A stretch of DNA of 64,000 bases, from assembly GCF_011397635.1 (NCBI RefSeq), contig NC_064767.1, positions 1,368,501-1,432,500 on the forward strand. The letters run 5' to 3'. Position numbers and translations under genes: made by a program. The notes under the pieces are model-generated. The model saw only the letters and a program-made list of their open reading frames with translations. It had not been told where the DNA came from and ran no database searches. Positions 23,401 to 33,876 of this stretch are shown here, in pieces (position 1 is the first letter of the stretch; each line of letters opens with the position of its first letter). The DNA is from Epinephelus fuscoguttatus. Lineage: Eukaryota > Chordata > Actinopteri > Perciformes > Serranidae.

Positions 23401-24562
23401 TACAAGACAGTGCATCAAAGAGAGTTACGGTACTCAAGGATTACGGCACTCAACATACCGACACAACATCACTTTATCCTGTTAAAACAATCAATTAATT
23501 GATCTGAGGACTCTTACAGACTGAAGGAATATGAATAACTTGCAGGGTAATCCAGGAATGGACACATAATTTGTGGCAGCCAACAACCCGCTTTTATACT
23601 TCAGAACTTCTATGAAAATGAACTGTTTGGCAACCAGACCGGGCCTCTACTTGAGACAGGCCTATATTTGTCAAAATGTGTCGCCACACTGGGCGAGTAA
23701 AAGGGACTGGGCCTTTAACTGCTTTACGGTATCTGTCCAAAATTCAAATGTGTAGCTAAGGCTAGATAGCTTGCAAATTTTATTTTATTTTTTTCTTTTT
23801 AGCTGGGGATCTTTAGTTACCAGTGACCCGTATTTTACTAAGGTTCTACCTGAAAGATGGAGAGCCATATGTGGAGCAACATTTCATCCACAAATATCCA
23901 CCCTTCAGCTATCAAGCACCGCTTCTGTAGAACCATCTTCCTGTTTAGTCCCGGGAGGCAGACACCATCTCCATTGTTAAGACTAGACTCAAGACTTTCC
24001 TTTTTGATAAAGCATATAGTTAGGGCTGGCTCAGGTTTGTCTTGGACCAGCCCCTAGTTAGGCTGATGAAGACTGCCGGGGGACTTGCAATGATAAACTG
24101 AGCTCCAGTCTCCTTCTCTGCTCTCAATTTGCAAATGTTATTGTCCCATGAATGCATGTCACTAACTCAGCTTCTTTTCCAGAGCGTTTGTGCTTTTTTT
24201 TTGTCTCGCAGGTTTGCAATCCTTCACAGAAAGATGCATACAGGAAACACATGACACAAACAGGAAATAAAACTCAGTCTTTAAGTCCATACCTGAGAGT
24301 AGAGTGCATAGATGGCCATGAGGGTCAAAGGAAGGCCGATAAAAACGGTAATGCATGTCACCACTTTTATGATGGATCCAGCGTCTTCATTATAGAAGAA
24401 GGCACCGTAGGAGTCGTTGGTGCTGTAGGTGACGTAGGGGGCAAAGACAAAATAATAGTGCTTGTCGGAGAAGTGGATTGTGTTTTTGGAGGTATAACCA
24501 GTGATGTAGGTGTAATCACAGCTTTCGTCCTGTGAGGAGTGGGCCATGTGTAGATCTTCCAT
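20407..24562 (-). CDS. atypical class A GPCR, copy B
   Basis: This is a seven-transmembrane receptor with coding exons 24562-24293 (270 nt), 21284-21097 (188 nt) and 21004-20407 (598 nt), phases 0 and 2, total 351 residues. The start ATG lies 15 bases inside an exon that begins at 24577 after an AACAACAG acceptor. The N-terminus is the longest of the array (about 63 residues), rich in Tyr, with a sequon at N49. TM1 has [16 protein letters not shown]2 NLLVSD, TM3 ends in E-R-Y across the intron, TM5 has LLPLPL, TM6 LLFLP, TM7 ADLVLY. A CCC palmitoylation-like run and an acidic tail ending in EDM follow. The usual TM3 cysteine is replaced by His at the aligned position. Exons 2 and 3 are very close to copy A. 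Intron 1 contains a TTAA-flanked element and LINE pieces. The reading frame is intact, so I regard it as probably functional; the ligand is unknown. Confidence 0.82.
21630..21800. repeat. dispersed fish repeat in copy B intron 1
   Basis: The sequence starting GTTGGGCTCATTACACTGAA, with recurrent ATTAC/GTTAC words, is a widespread interspersed repeat type in fish as I recall it. No ends were defined. Confidence 0.45.
21827..22793. mobile_element. TTAA-flanked non-autonomous DNA transposon
   Basis: TTAA occurs at 21827-21830 and 22790-22793. Between them the left end reads AGCCCCTACAAGGAACTTTC and the right end is its reverse complement with one clear mismatch in the first 19 bases. A TTAA target duplication is typical of piggyBac and Kolobok elements. 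The 959-bp element has no transposase of its own, but holds a GC-rich LINE fragment in its middle. It lies in intron 1 of GPCR copy B. Confidence 0.75.
22010..22605 (+). mobile_element. LINE endonuclease N-terminal fragment, GC-rich
   Basis: Plus-strand translation from about 22287 gives VNARSLANKTFILKDF, then LDFLCVTETWL and a GRGGGIATIY motif. These are the opening motifs of a LINE APE endonuclease. The preceding 250 bases are GC-rich and read like an upstream Arg/Pro-rich segment. The frame ends at 22595 and the reverse transcriptase is missing, so this is a 5' piece, unlike the usual 5'-truncated copies. It is nested inside the TTAA element. Confidence 0.75.
22800..23690. other. copy B intron 1, no gene
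   Basis: AT-rich intronic sequence. Short frames show no domain. Two segments sharing GGCCTGTATTTGGGACTGGC-like and GGCCTATATTTGTC-like phrases (22810 and 23660) suggest an old duplicated repeat. Confidence 0.35.
23690..24230 (+). mobile_element. LINE 3' end fragment
   Basis: Plus-strand translation in broken frames gives a YPPFSYQAPLL-like segment, then READTISIVKTRLKTFLFDK, the usual last residues of a fish LINE ORF2. Its 3'UTR follows with ATGAATGCATGTCACTAACT and GTCTCGCAGG. It ends about 60 bases from the splice donor of copy B exon 1. Confidence 0.7.
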
Positions 24563-24639
24563 TTTTCAGAGTGAAACCTGTTGTTGAAGAGATGAGGTTA
24601 TAGAAAGGCAGCATGTTGTTTAATCTCTACCTGACATCA

Positions 24640-25050
24640 TTCAGTGACCTGCACATGATCTGCAAATAATGTTTAATAAATGATGCAGTTTTATGTAGTA
24701 GAACAAGTCCTGGTGACATACGTGCTGCTGTGAGGTCTTTACTGCAGCCACAGAACATCATCATGTTGTTTCAGTAATTCACTGTAATGTTTAATATTAA
24801 TGTACGTTGGTTTAGGACGTGTTGTGTCTTCTGTACTTGATGCCTCACTACTTGCTGAATGAACCTCTACCCTCTGATTAAGGATGAGGAGGGTTACATG
24901 ACAGATGAATTCACTTCGTCTTTTGTTTTCTGATTCATATTCTCATTTCACCAAACAGCATGAACTGAGTAATGAACTAACTGTAACCTGTCCTGGGTTA
25001 CATAACATCAATCATCTGCAATAATCATATACAAAACAGAAAATGTAATA
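24640..25050 (-). other. 5' intron of copy B, conserved with copy A
   Basis: The sequence 24700-24930 is nearly the same as 32840-33060 upstream of copy A exon 1, with shared phrases such as GTCCTGGTGACATACGTGCT and GATTAAGGATGAGGAGGG. It shows recent duplication of this gene part. Confidence 0.6.
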
Positions 25051-25055
25051 ATAAC

Positions 25056-25100
<45 letters not shown>

Positions 25101-25198
25101 ACGAATTTTTGAAAAGACCTTTGCAAGCATATTGTAGGCAGACCAGTGGTGTAAGGTAGATAAGACAGGCTCAAATGCACACTAGTTTCTAGTTATAC

Positions 25199-25267
<69 letters not shown>
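25051..25267. repeat. (AAT)n and (AC)n microsatellites
   Basis: An AAT run at 25051-25097 and a pure AC run of about 66 bases at 25201-25267 ending in GTGCGCGCGCG, both in the 5' intron of copy B. From 25268 to 26093 no gene is seen. Confidence 0.95.
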
Positions 25268-25273
<6 letters not shown>

Positions 25274-26095
25274 GCGCGTTTTCCTTCTGTTCATTGACTG
25301 ATCACTGGACCTGCAGATGTGCTCAGCTTGTCAGTCTTGACAGTTTTTGTGCCTAAACTAGCGCCTGTATCAGATCGTCTGGTCACATGATCAAATAGAG
25401 ACTTGACATTAGACAACATTGACACACGTGTTACCCAACAATGTTCATTGCATACCTCTGTATGACAAACATACCAAATAGCATAAGATATTTAGTTTAT
25501 TCAGAGTTTTTATAGTTTTGTAAGATAAGCATTTCATTGTGTTAGATTGAGTAAAATAGTCAGTAGCAAAGAAGAAAAGAAAAGTAAATTCTGACAGATG
25601 GGTTTGCATCGCAAATAGCACCTTTTTATTTATTTAATGTGAGTTTTTTAATAAACACAGGTGTAGCTGAGTCATTCACAGGCCCCCTCACTCTGCCTTA
25701 GGGGCCCCAGAGGAACAACACTGCCTGCACAGTCTATATTCGTGCCCCTGAGGTAGACTCTGTACCTGACATGTCTAAACAGTAGTAACACTTTTGTTTT
25801 TACTGTCTGCACCCAGTTTTAATTAATCGAAAATACCCTCTTTTTTTAAAAAATGTTTTTACCTCTTTAGCTTTTCCTCAAACTGCATTTTTGTCTTTGT
25901 TACACAGTCACACTTAAATTTCTCACATTTTAAAGTAAAAGAGTGAAAAAAACCCCCATAATTGTTTTAAACAGTTTTCTGCCCAAAGCTGTCCACGTGT
26001 TACAGTTATTTCATTTTCACGACCGTTTGCAGTTCTTTTGTCTTTTTGTTGTTACTAATCTGTTCATATTAAAAAAAGTAATGTCACGAATTTAC

Positions 26096-26195
26096 CTTTG
26101 AAAGCTGCAACGCCCGACCTGAATGAGTTTCCCACACCAGCATGTGAAGTTTTGTCCTGTGCATACAAACAGTTTACAGTAAATGTGGTGGTGAC
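26096..26195 (-). other. 5' non-coding exon of GPCR copy B
   Basis: The exon ends GCTTTCAAAG before a GTAAAT donor at 26095-26094, and contains AACAGTTTACAGTAAAT, matching the 5' exons of copies A and C. It lies 1.5 kb before exon 1. Confidence 0.6.
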
Positions 26196-26221
26196 ATCAT
26201 GCAGTTGGTTCATAGTAACTC

Positions 26222-26275
26222 ACACCTCCTCTTCTCAGGAAGAAGCAGAAAAGGGCCAAGAATAAATACGTATGA
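26222..26275 (-). promoter_or_regulatory. putative promoter of copy B
   Basis: The plus strand shows CACCTCCTCTTCTCAGGAAG, then AATAAATACGTATGACG. On the minus strand this gives a TATTTATT element about 30 bases before a purine/pyrimidine block, in the same arrangement as copy A. The AGGAAG core resembles an ETS/PU.1 site. The assignment rests on conservation between copies only. Confidence 0.4.
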
Positions 26276-26529
26276 CGCCCTATTACACAGTGTGATTGTT
26301 ACCAGGGCTGCAATTTCTTACTCACTGTTCATTACACAATTTCCACTTTGCTTACATGTACGTGCCTATTTATGTTTAGAACTGCAGTCATGTGCACCCT
26401 GCCAAGAGCGTCAGGAGTGCCCCTAACAGATTTTTGGTAATTTGGTGGCCAGGCTGCTACAGGGTGAAATGGGACAGGATGCATTATTGTAGGTGTGTGC
26501 ATTGAAAGATGTGGTAGTCCTAGCAAATG

Positions 26530-26622
26530 ACGTTGACTGCTTTCACAAGTCCTCAGTTCCTCTTTTGAGTAATTGTTAATGTAGAAATCTTCCTTTTCTC
26601 AGAATGAAGCCTGATGTTAAAG
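26530..26622 (-). pseudogene. relic of GPCR exon 1 without start codon
   Basis: On the minus strand an acceptor-like ACATCAG is followed by GCTTCATTCTGAGAA, AAG in place of ATG, then GAAGATTTCTACATTAACAA. This lines up with the exon 1 start of copies A-C (ATG GAA GAT TTA CAC ATT AAC). The following codons give no TM1. The start codon is therefore lost and the rest replaced. It lies upstream of the copy B promoter, as a remnant of an extra copy between A and B. Confidence 0.65.
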
Positions 26623-26649
26623 AGAACAGGTTTTATAGAGGGAACATGT

Positions 26650-28090
26650 TATATGTGATATTTGCCTTTTTGATTTTGGATGAGGAGGTTTACATGACTG
26701 ACGAACCATCCGTATTATCTACCAACATTTAATAGTGAAAACAATTGAGGGCCCTTTGTTGCATGTCACACTCACCTCTGTCCTTCCTCTTTACCCTCTC
26801 CTTACAAACAAAATCTAACAGCTTGAACAGAGTTACTATTTTTTAGATCTGACTGAGATACACTGATATATGTTCTTATTACACACTAAAACATCACTAA
26901 CTGAATCATTAAGGTTACATAACTGTGTATAGGTTCAGAACAACACACATATTAATAATAACGATAATAATATTAATAACAACAACAATGGTAATAATAC
27001 TGAGAAGATAAGTGTTTGTAAGCATTTTCCAGATATATAGACTGAAATTTCTGCACATTAACACCACCATCTTCTTTCTTACTTTACATCGTGTTCTTCA
27101 TTCCACATATTATATCGTTTAAAATGTGTTTGTTATCAGCTATTTTCTCAAGTTTTATTTTCTGCTACATGCACAATATTGGATTTTTCCCTGATATGCT
27201 GATATCACAACTCATTTGGCCGATAAACGATAGATATACTTTCTTCCCTGAATTTTCTGACTGAATATACCCCTTTATCTGTGTGCCTGTACCCTGATTT
27301 CTTTATTTTTATATGTACTTTTAGTTATTTACTTATGTAATACCCTGGTGTCAGACCATGTTTGCATTGTGTAGTAATATTATTTCATTATCTGATTTAT
27401 CTGCATTCATAAAGAACCTCTCCTTTAAGATTTGAGAAGCCCTGAGGAAAATAACAATTTGCAGCCTTTTGTTTTCTCATGGTGTTGTGTTACTTTGTGG
27501 TGGATTGAGAAATTTATAAAACAGAATTTACTTTGTAGAGTTCAAGTCAAATGGGTTGTTTCTTTAGAAAGAGAAGGAGGAGAATACTGGCAAATAATAA
27601 AGGGCCTGTTGGCAGAGCCGGACCCTAAAAAAGAGTATAATTACATATAACTATGAAAAGGAAGAGAAAAAAAACATTTAAAACAAAACACTGCAAATTT
27701 ACATATATATAAGATAAAGGAATACCGAACCCACAAGATGATTATTTGTACATGAATTACTCATCATCTGCTCACCCTGAAGGCATATGAGAAAAACAGA
27801 GAACAAACTACATCAAAACATCCCAAAAAAAAAAACTCTCAAACAACTCATGTAGAACAATCCAAGTCCAATATATCCAGTGGGACGCTCAGTACTTTAC
27901 AAACACATGACTTTTCAATAAAACCTTACCATGTAAAACATTTCTGCAGGGCAAGCAACTGCGGGGTGAGTAATTATTAGACAAATGGTCATTTTGTGGT
28001 GAAAGTGATTATTTAAAGAAAGAGAGGAAGAGAAAAAAACAAGCAAATGAAGTAACAGCAGTAAACTGTCAAATAAATTATGTCAGAAAA
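26650..28090. other. spacer with dispersed repeat, no gene
   Basis: At 26675-26700 the GATGAGGAGG...TTACATGAC intron block of this GPCR family recurs. The part at 27715-27990, with TACATGAATTACTCATCATC and GGGTGAGTAATTATTAGACA, is a dispersed fish repeat, also seen in part at 39955-40060. No coding sequence is supported. Confidence 0.4.
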
Positions 28091-28095
28091 TGTAC

Positions 28096-28185
28096 CTTTG
28101 ACAGCTCCGAGACCACAGTGACCTGGATCACCCTGCTCCAAGTTGGGGTCCAAACAGTCTACAGCAAATATAGTGGTAGTTTCCT
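28096..28185 (-). pseudogene. 5' exon of a lost GPCR copy
   Basis: The minus strand ends GGAGCTGTCAAAG before a GTACAT donor at 28095-28094 and contains AACAGTCTACAGCAAATATA, as in the 5' exons of copies A-C. It lies 1.5 kb before the exon 1 relic, the same spacing as in copy B. It could instead be an alternative first exon of copy B. Confidence 0.5.
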
Positions 28186-28549
28186 GATCATTTACTGTAC
28201 ACGTTCTTCTAAAGAAAAAGGTGGACAGGAAAGAACAGAGTTTACGGAAAGTTTGTCAGAGGGGCGGATTTCATCAACAGGAAAGACACATATGTACTCC
28301 TTTGATTAACATCTGCCTGTTCATATTCTCTGTGTGCAGCAGTGACAGTTTATTCCATCTGCTCATCACTTCTGTTTTTATTTATGATGGTCATCCTACA
28401 TGAGTCCAGTTTGAGTCATCCCTGCTTGCCATCAGAGCTCAACGGTCATCTGCAATTGTCCCTAATTCTAATCTGGACGTGACCCAATCCTTTGATTTAA
28501 GACAGGTGACTCCATTCTAGGGCCCCTTGTTTTTACCAACACACACAAC

Positions 28550-28920
28550 CTTGTCACATAAGGACGTTTGGTCATTGACTTTCTACATCAAGATATGACG
28601 TGCAAGGTCCTCTGGATGTGTTGGTCACAGGAAATGTACAGTTTGCATACAGTCTCTTTCAAAATAAACATACTACGTTGGTACAACACAGTTAACTGAT
28701 GTTTTTTTCCTTCAACAACACACACATGTGGTGGGTTCAGGAAAAAAGAACATGGTTTACAATCATACAGGAAGTGAACACCGGCATCCTAATTGAAGGT
28801 CAGTGGTTGATGGATCCATCCACCACCCCTCCTGGCCATCTCACTTGGACCTCCGCTGCCTTAACTTATGTTGTTGTCCCGCTGCATTTCCTCCTGATGC
28901 TGCCAGTCGCAGTTAAATAG
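28550..28920 (+). repeat. dispersed repeat, left of an inverted pair around copy A
   Basis: The run AGTTTGCATACAGTCTCTTT, followed by CTTCAACAACACACACATGT and a C-rich end, is found inverted at 31020-31380. The two copies flank exons 2 and 3 of GPCR copy A. It is probably a transposon-derived repeat; ends were not defined. Confidence 0.6.
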
Positions 28921-28964
28921 TAACCAATAAAACACCAAAACAATAAAAAAAAAAACAAAAAAAA

Positions 28965-29398
28965 CAAATAGTATGCAATTTAGTTTATTACCTGCTGAAA
29001 ATAGTTACAACAGAGAAGAGTAAACAACCTCATTAAAAATGAATATGAGAGACTAAAGCAGTAAAAGGTCCTGCAGACTTGTTAAGATGCTCTTTCTGTG
29101 TTAAAGTCTAAATAAAGGTTTAGTTTAAGACAGTGTGGCAGCTTTAATGAGCTCAGTGAATCAAAGATAATATCTGGTTTGTTTCTGTGATTAATGATAA
29201 TGATAGACATCAGCTTACAGCTAAACTTATGGAAAACATATTTGATTAACGTTTTTGAAGCCATCACAAATTTCCCAGTGAGCAGAACTCCCACAGCAGA
29301 GTCAGGACAAGACTTCCTGCTATCTACAGTTAGGTGTCTTACTGGAAATCATATCAGTAGAGGACAGAATCTGTTGTGTCTCTGTCCTTCCTGTCAGC
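28965..29398 (-). other. 3'UTR and poly(A) region of GPCR copy A
   Basis: A minus-strand AATAAA (TTTATT at 28984-28989) in TTAGTTTATTA context matches the one downstream of copy B. The block 29060-29320 is near-identical to 19650-19930. This supports a conserved transcript end. Confidence 0.6.
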
Positions 29399-32087
29399 CT
29401 ACATGTCTTCTGTTCCCTCCTCTATCTCTGTCTCTGTGTCCCTCTGTCTCTGCCTACTTGAAGCTGACTGTGGATGTGTTGTCACCACTGATACTGCCGT
29501 ACTGCTGGTTTCATTGCTGTCCATTCTGCAACAACACACAGCGGCCAAGAGCCTGTCTATGGCACCTTTCCTCATGAAAACATACAGAACTAAGTCTGCA
29601 AGAGGACTCAACTTAATTAAAGTGAAAGACATTTCAGTGAGGAAGGTGTTCATTTTATCTCCCTTTGTCAGTAACCAAATGATGAGGGAAAGAAACAGCA
29701 GCGTGTAAATCAGCAGCACCAGGACCAACATTCCTACAACACGTCGTTTTTCGTCAGATGGGACCGAGATGCAGGCAGACAGAGCTCTGAGGGTCCCACC
29801 CAGGAAGAATATGAGCAGTGGGAGGGGAAGGAGTAAAAAGACGGTGAAGATGATGTCTTTAATACGATAATTAGAGCAAAAAGAGACACTGAGGAGACAG
29901 AGAGCAGGAAGGACCCAGACCACGACACAGACCAGCACAGAGATCTTGATGGTTCGTCTGAAGCGGTACCACAGTGGGCAGGCGATGACCAAATACCTGA
30001 AATACAAGAGACATAGCTTCAGAATTCTGCAGTCCAACAAAGGTCAGACAGAAGGAGCTCCACACATACTGGACAGACAGACAGTTACCTTTCCAGGGCG
30101 ACACACACCATGAAGCCAACACTGGCCCCCAGACTATAGATGTAAATTAGAGTGAAGATAGTGTCTGTTGTTGAATCCTCAGGTTGCACCACCTCAACGA
30201 TCATGCAGCAGAACTGAATAAGGTCCGAAATTAGAAGGTTGATGATGTAGATCGGAGCAACATGATCATTTCTCACCTGCAGGAGAAAGGAAAGTAAACA
30301 AGCAGCTGTAAACATGTTCTGAACTCCACCTCCTCTAAAATCTCTCTTTTGTGCTGTCAGAAATATCACATACAAACTGACAAACTGGCCAGTCACAATA
30401 GTAACAAGACTTATGCCCTGTTCACACTATGAGCAACACAGCTGCAGTATGGCTAGCTGCATTGTCGCCAAGTCACAATTGAAGTGTTGATCAACACGCT
30501 GGTTAAAGTAGTTGATACAGCATGAGAGCTAATAATGAAATTTTGGCTCATGGCAAGGAAGATTTTCTTTCAGATAGAACAGAACAGAGTTACGGAAGAA
30601 AAAGAGGAACCCAAAATGATGAAACAAAAACATATGATCTGTTGATGCTTGACCATGGTATTAGAGTGCTGAAACAAATGAGGCCAGCTTGACTTTGATT
30701 TGTAGCGCATCATGCTGATCATTTGGTGACAAGTGTCTGGCATCAGTTTATAGTTTCATAATGCTTTGTCACTGTTAGTGTGAACACAACATAAGAACCA
30801 GATTTACTGCAGCTTTTTTTTCAGACGAAGACATGATGCATTCTGGACCAAACACATGCTGTATTTATCCAACAGATGCTCCAGACTGGAGTCACAGTTT
30901 GAGTGACATGGTTGTATTTGTAAGGTGAACCTCTCTCCTTATTACACAAAAATTTCAGGGAGGATCGCGCAGATACAGGAAGGAGACATGTTACCAGGGC
31001 AACCTGGTCTCACTCTGAAGCCACTGAATACCAATGTTTGGTCAGTGACCTCTGTTGTTGGAAACTGAAAAAAAAGATGTCCTTTCATGTTGGCATGATA
31101 CCCGGCTGGACAATAACGGTGGCCGTCGGGATCGGAGGAAATGTGACGGGACAACAGCGCAAGTTAAGGGGTCAGAAGACCAATTAGGGTGTTCCCTTCC
31201 TGCAAGATAAAGCCAAACCCTTTTTTTTTCTAAACCCAGCCACATGTGTGTTGTTGAAGGATAAAAACCATCAGTTGGTGGTGTTGTACCGACGTGGTGC
31301 TTTTATTTTGAAAGAGACTGTATGCAAACTGTTCATTTCCTGTGAAAACAGAAGTGTATTTTGAAAACAGACAATGCATGTAACAGGCTGAAGTTGACAC
31401 AGCATCCCAGAACGTCAACAACCAACACACCCAGGGTACCCTGGACGTCATATGTGGACGTGGAAAGTCCATGAGCAAACGTGGACCAACTCATCCTCAC
31501 TGTGATGAGGTCACAGTGAGGATGAGTTGGTCAGAGATGAACAGGAAAGTGAGGAGTAATTAAGTGTAAAGTTGTGACATGAACCTCTACAGGTTAAGAA
31601 AAGGATGGGATGGAGTCATGAGTGAGCTGCATGTGTTTGGAGTCCAATCAGTTTCATGTACATTTAAGTCATGCAGTGAATTATTGCTGTAAAGTTATAA
31701 CAAGATCGCAGCCCCCTGACACTTGGCCCCCAACACAGATCAAGGTCCTTTACAGCCCAGACACACCAAATAAACATCAAAGAAGTAGTGTAGACACATG
31801 CAGACCACTGTGTTGTTCACAGTGACTTTGTCTTGGCCAAAATGTTGCTCTTGAAGATACTGCGAAGACTACAGCCAATGGCCAACTAACACATATGTCC
31901 TGTGGTAGTCTGTATTCATCATTCAGAAAGGGAAACTGGAGACTGACAGGACAGATTCAAGACGCTACTTGGACAGTTACCACATTGACAACACAACCTG
32001 ATTTTGAAAGAACAAAGGATTTTTACCATGTGCGAGTGAAAAGTAACAAAGTCCATTACAAACCATTCTGCTGATGGGCTTAATAGC

Positions 32088-32119
<32 letters not shown>

Positions 32120-32598
32120 AATATGACAAGACTGTTGCCGTCTCACTCCCTCTTGACTTTAGCTGTTTGTTTACTTTCCTCACTTCTGCTTTTTTTTGTG
32201 TGCACCAATTAGAGTGATTTTGATTTTCAGATTTTCTCTGGTATCTCAGATGCTGATTCAACATGCCAAATTGGTTGAAAAACAGCCGTCAATAACCGAC
32301 GAACACCAACAGTGTACACACCGCAAAAACTAGACCTACAGGCAGCCTACTACAGCCCTAACAGAGTGACACATGACACAAAGAGTAAATGGATAAGTCT
32401 CAGTTGTAATGTTCATACCTGCGAATAAAGAGCGTAGATGGCCATGAGCGTTAAAGGAAGGCCGATACTTATGAATATGCATGTAAAGACTTTAATAATG
32501 AATCCTGCTTCTACACGGTAATCATTGTAGCCAAAGATGATGTTGCTGTGGTAGTCGCTGTTGTCCTGTGAAGTGTTGTTAATGTGTAAATCTTCCAT
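29399..32598 (-). CDS. atypical class A GPCR, copy A
   Basis: This is a seven-transmembrane receptor with coding exons 32598-32419 (180 nt), 30276-30089 (188 nt) and 29996-29399 (598 nt). Their sum, 966 nt, gives 321 residues. Junctions are CAG|GT to AG|GTG in phase 0, and GAAAG|GT to CAG|GTATTTG in phase 2, building the E-R-Y motif. The N-terminus [10 protein letters not shown] has a sequon at N7 and several Tyr/Asp. TM1 has [14 protein letters not shown], where Thr takes the place of the usual Asn1.50. TM2 keeps Asp (NLLISD). The position of the conserved TM3 cysteine is Asp. TM4 Trp, TM5 Pro and TM6 Pro are kept, and TM7 has ADLVLY instead of NPxxY. A CCC run and a Ser/Thr/acidic tail ending EDM follow. 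The frame is intact, with 5' exon, promoter-like block and poly(A) signal, so it is probably functional. The ligand is not predictable. Confidence 0.85.
31020..31380 (-). repeat. dispersed repeat, right of an inverted pair around copy A
   Basis: Reverse complement of the 28550-28920 repeat: it contains AAAGAGACTGTATGCAAACT and ACACATGTGTGTTGTTGAAGG-like sequence in inverted order. It lies inside copy A intron 1. Confidence 0.6.
31485..31531. repeat. 21-bp perfect hairpin
   Basis: Arms 31485-31505 and 31511-31531 are exact reverse complements with a 5-base loop (TGAGG). It lies in intron 1 of copy A. It may be the end of a degraded foldback or simply a chance product of slippage. Confidence 0.85.
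31570..32418 (-). other. copy A intron 1, 5' part
   Basis: No exon is seen. Part of 31570-31790 resembles 8090-8270 in copy C. A 24-base A run lies at 32091-32114. Confidence 0.4.
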
Positions 32599-32681
32599 TC
32601 TTCAGAGTGAAACCTGTAGTTGAAGAGATCAGGTTATAGAAAGGCAGCATGTTGTTTAATCTCTACCTGACATCGTTCAGT

Positions 32682-32684
<3 letters not shown>

Positions 32685-32758
<74 letters not shown>
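32685..32758. repeat. (AC)n microsatellite
   Basis: A pure AC run of about 74 bases in the 5' intron of copy A, followed by five CAAAT units at 32770-32792. Confidence 0.97.
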
Positions 32759-32760
<2 letters not shown>

Positions 32761-33447
32761 TACCCACATTCAAATCAAATCAAATCAAATCATCTGCTGA
32801 TGATGTTTGATCAAATTATACATTTTCAGATAATATAACAAGTCCTGGTGACGTACGTGCTGCTGTGAGGTCTTTACTGCAGCCACAGAACATCATGTTG
32901 TTTCAGTAATTCATTGTAATGTTTGATATTAATGTACGTTGGTTTAGGACGTGTTGTCTGTCTTCTGTACTTGATATGTCACTACTTGTTGAATGAACCT
33001 CTGCCCTCTGATTAAGGATGAGGAGGGTTACATGACAGATGAATTCACTTTGTGTTTTGTGTACTGATTCATATTCTTGCATTAACTTAATAATGACCTG
33101 ACTGTAACAAGTCCTGGGTTACATGATATTAATCATCACTGTCTTTACCCAGTTTTACAACATTCAAAATACTGCATAGTCTTTTTCATGTTTTTGTCTC
33201 TTTATCTTTTTTCATACTGCTTTCTTGTTCTTGTTACACAATGACACTTAATATTCTCACATTTCAAGGAAAAAGAGAAAAAAAATCAAATCAAATAAAA
33301 CATTAACGTTTTAGTCACAGTATTCTGTAGAGTTACGGTCCCAAACTGTACCTTTCTTACAGTTTATTCATTTTCATGACCGTTTGCAGTTCTTTTGTCC
33401 TTGTTACTAATCTATCTGTACAAGATAAAGTAACATCACAAACTTAC

Positions 33448-33535
33448 CTTCGAAAGCTATAGCCCTACACCAGTGTCTGATAATTTGTTTTCTCTGTGAA
33501 CACTTTACAGTAAATATGCGTGCAGTGGGTTGATA
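33448..33535 (-). other. 5' non-coding exon of GPCR copy A
   Basis: The exon ends GCTTTCGAAG before a strong GTAAGT donor at 33447-33446, and contains ACTTTACAGTAAATATG as in the other copies. It lies about 0.85 kb before exon 1. The 5' end is estimated. Confidence 0.65.
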
Positions 33536-33540
33536 ATAAT

Positions 33541-33600
33541 CTTCACCTCCTCTTTTGAGGAAGAGAGAAAAGGTGCGACATAAATATGTATGACCATTAG
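33541..33600 (-). promoter_or_regulatory. putative promoter of copy A
   Basis: The plus strand shows CACCTCCTCTTTTGAGGAAG, then ATAAATATGTATGACC, which on the minus strand gives a TATTTAT element upstream of the purine-rich GAGGAAG block. Copy B has the same arrangement and copy C the same block. GAGGAAG is an ETS/PU.1-type core, which would suit blood-cell expression; that is inference. Confidence 0.42.
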
Positions 33601-33633
33601 ACTCATGCAATTTCTATTTATAGATTATTTTTT

Positions 33634-33637
<4 letters not shown>

Positions 33638-33723
<86 letters not shown>

Positions 33724-33876
33724 TGCTACTTGTAGTCTCTGGCTCTGGTTAGCAGAAGGCTAAACTATTAAACATTTTCTCTCCATCTCTGAAAAGCTTT
33801 GCCATTACTGACACACATTTCCTTTTGTTTATTGTCAGACTGTCTTTTAGATGCTTTGTAACCCCCCCCCCCCCCC
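33638..33876. repeat. (TG)n microsatellite and poly-C run
   Basis: An 80-base TG run (33640-33720) and a 15-base C run (33862-33876) lie between the copy A promoter and the inverted exon 3 fragment. Confidence 0.95.
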
